From: Croceibacterium selenioxidans | GTDB taxonomy: Bacteria > Pseudomonadota > Alphaproteobacteria > Sphingomonadales > Sphingomonadaceae | Assembly (NCBI RefSeq): GCF_018599195.1 | Contig: NZ_JAHFVK010000001.1 | Span: 1,488,001 to 1,552,000 of the forward strand | Direction: 5' to 3' | Length of the DNA stretch: 64,000 bases | In this document: positions 63,353 to 64,000 of the stretch, piece after piece | How positions within the stretch are numbered: the stretch's first letter is position 1 | Layout: each line of letters opens with the position of its first letter | Position numbers and translations under genes: made by a program | Notes under the pieces: model-generated | Databases searched by the model: none | Told to the model about the DNA's origin: nothing | Seen by the model: the letters and a program-made list of their open reading frames with translations, nothing else

Positions 63353-64000
63353 CTACTTCCCGCCTTTCTCCTTGCGTCGCTTCGGCTGGTGAGAAACCCA
63401 ATCGTGGGTCTCGTCGACGGCATCGCGGCTCCAGCGGAAGAACGCATCGTAGAGCAGCATTCCAGCGTCGAGCTGCCTGAGATCATCGGAAAACATCCGC
63501 GAAAGCCCGAGTGATGCTGCCAGCAGACCGCTGGCCTGCGGTGCGATCTCAGGCTTTGCCGTATCCGCACCGCGCACGATCAGGGCTAAGCGCGTGAGCG
63601 CCTCCAGCGATCCCAGGCCGAACTCCTGCACCATGACATCGAAGGTGCAGAGTTCGCCGCGATGGCTCCAGAAGACGCCATCGACATCGAACGGGGTTGC
63701 CCCGAACCTCTCTGCGACTTCGGGGATGTCGGTCGGTGTGACGAACAGGAACACTGCCTGGGGATCGACGAACCGTCGGATGAGCCAGGGGCAGGCAATC
63801 CGGTCGACCTTTGGACGGGCGCGGGTCACCCAGACCGAGCCGGTATCAACCGACGATCTCACCACTTTGCTCAGGTCGATCAGCGGCAGGCCCTGCTTGC
63901 CCCACCTTTCGAACCCGCCTTCGAGGATCCTCGCGTCGCTATCATGATGCCTCAGGAACGCGGCGATGCCGGGGCTGTCCGTCAGCCCATCGGCGCAGAT
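63353..64000 (-). CDS. chrB: Chromate resistance protein ChrB, N-terminus cut by the window end
   Basis: The frame stays open from 63353 to the window edge, so the start lies beyond 64000. The last 170 residues are the ChrB domain (VWVTRARPKVDRIACPWLIRRFVDP, FDVDGVFWSHRGELCTFDVMVQEF). The part upstream (FLRHHDSDARILEGGFERWGKQGLPL) is a rhodanese-like C-terminus, so this is a rhodanese-ChrB fusion. ChrB proteins regulate or assist chromate resistance, often with ChrA and the superoxide dismutase ChrC. The truncated dismutase lies downstream on this strand. No chrA is in view. Confidence 0.88.
   Translation of the reverse strand: MCADGLTDSPGIAAFLRHHDSDARILEGGFERWGKQGLPLIDLSKVVRSSVDTGSVWVTRARPKVDRIACPWLIRRFVDPQAVFLFVTPTDIPEVAERFGATPFDVDGVFWSHRGELCTFDVMVQEFGLGSLEALTRLALIVRGADTAKPEIAPQASGLLAASLGLSRMFSDDLRQLDAGMLLYDAFFRWSRDAVDETHDWVSHQPKRRKEKGGK

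Noticed and set aside
59700-64000. Integrative element with attL/attR at tRNA-Pro
   Set aside because: No integrase and no second copy of the tRNA 3' end inside the window; only acquisition next to the tRNA is supported.

Overview
The window looks like a chromosomal segment from an alphaproteobacterium of the order Sphingomonadales. The evidence is high GC, several large TonB-dependent receptors, a UrcA-family protein, a DUF6456 protein, the aroQ-accB-accC order, the yajC-secD-secF order and many short exported proteins. No rRNA, CRISPR array, phage structural gene or intact transposase was seen. Three tRNAs are present: Pro-GGG, Ile-CAU and Pro-UGG. Layout: 0-21 kb is mostly core. It holds chorismate mutase, an OmpR-type two-component system with a PepSY protein, a SIMPL protein, the ABC-F ATPase Uup, a Tat-exported DUF885 protein, an XRE regulator with a GT4 glycosyltransferase, SecF/SecD/YajC, tRNA-Pro, a DMT exporter, a DUF87-type ATPase, an Xre-RES toxin-antitoxin pair, type II dehydroquinase and the acetyl-CoA carboxylase subunits AccB and AccC. 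21-32 kb is accessory: a TonB receptor divergent from an AraC regulator, a [2Fe-2S] ferredoxin, a CDGSH protein, a sterol-desaturase-family hydroxylase, a LysR regulator and a TPR-sulfotransferase. 32.5-48.9 kb is the most interesting part. It is a nitrogen-compound catabolic locus. One strand carries two metallo-beta-lactamase-fold proteins, a beta-propeller protein and a TonB receptor. The divergent strand carries an ABC importer (lipoprotein, permease, ATPase), a NikR-like ribbon-helix-helix regulator, two DUF1989 proteins, a biotin-dependent urea/guanidine carboxylase and allophanate hydrolase, ending at a strong terminator. By homology the enzymes would carboxylate guanidine (or urea), deiminate carboxyguanidine and hydrolyse allophanate to ammonia and CO2. 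A 26-bp inverted repeat (TATTAC-N14-GTAATA, allowing one mismatch) occurs at three control regions of this locus, and the regulator has lost three of the four nickel ligands known in E. coli NikR. Together these suggest a self-contained regulon reaching from outer-membrane uptake to ammonia release. 49-56 kb holds a second sterol-desaturase paralogue, exported proteins of unknown function, a decayed TetR gene and a cluster of short palindromic REP-like repeats. The same repeat family also occurs near 21-22 and 26 kb. 56-59.4 kb holds an Lrp regulator, a histidine-kinase-like protein with no recognisable ATP-binding motifs and a polysaccharide-deacetylase-like protein. 59.5-64 kb begins with two tRNAs, followed by a lower-GC single-polypeptide restriction-modification protein. 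Beyond it lies a chromate-resistance chrB-chrC pair on the opposite strand. Its superoxide dismutase (chrC-like) is cut short and fused to a foreign tail, and chrB runs off the window end. The first 150 bases hold no gene that could be supported.
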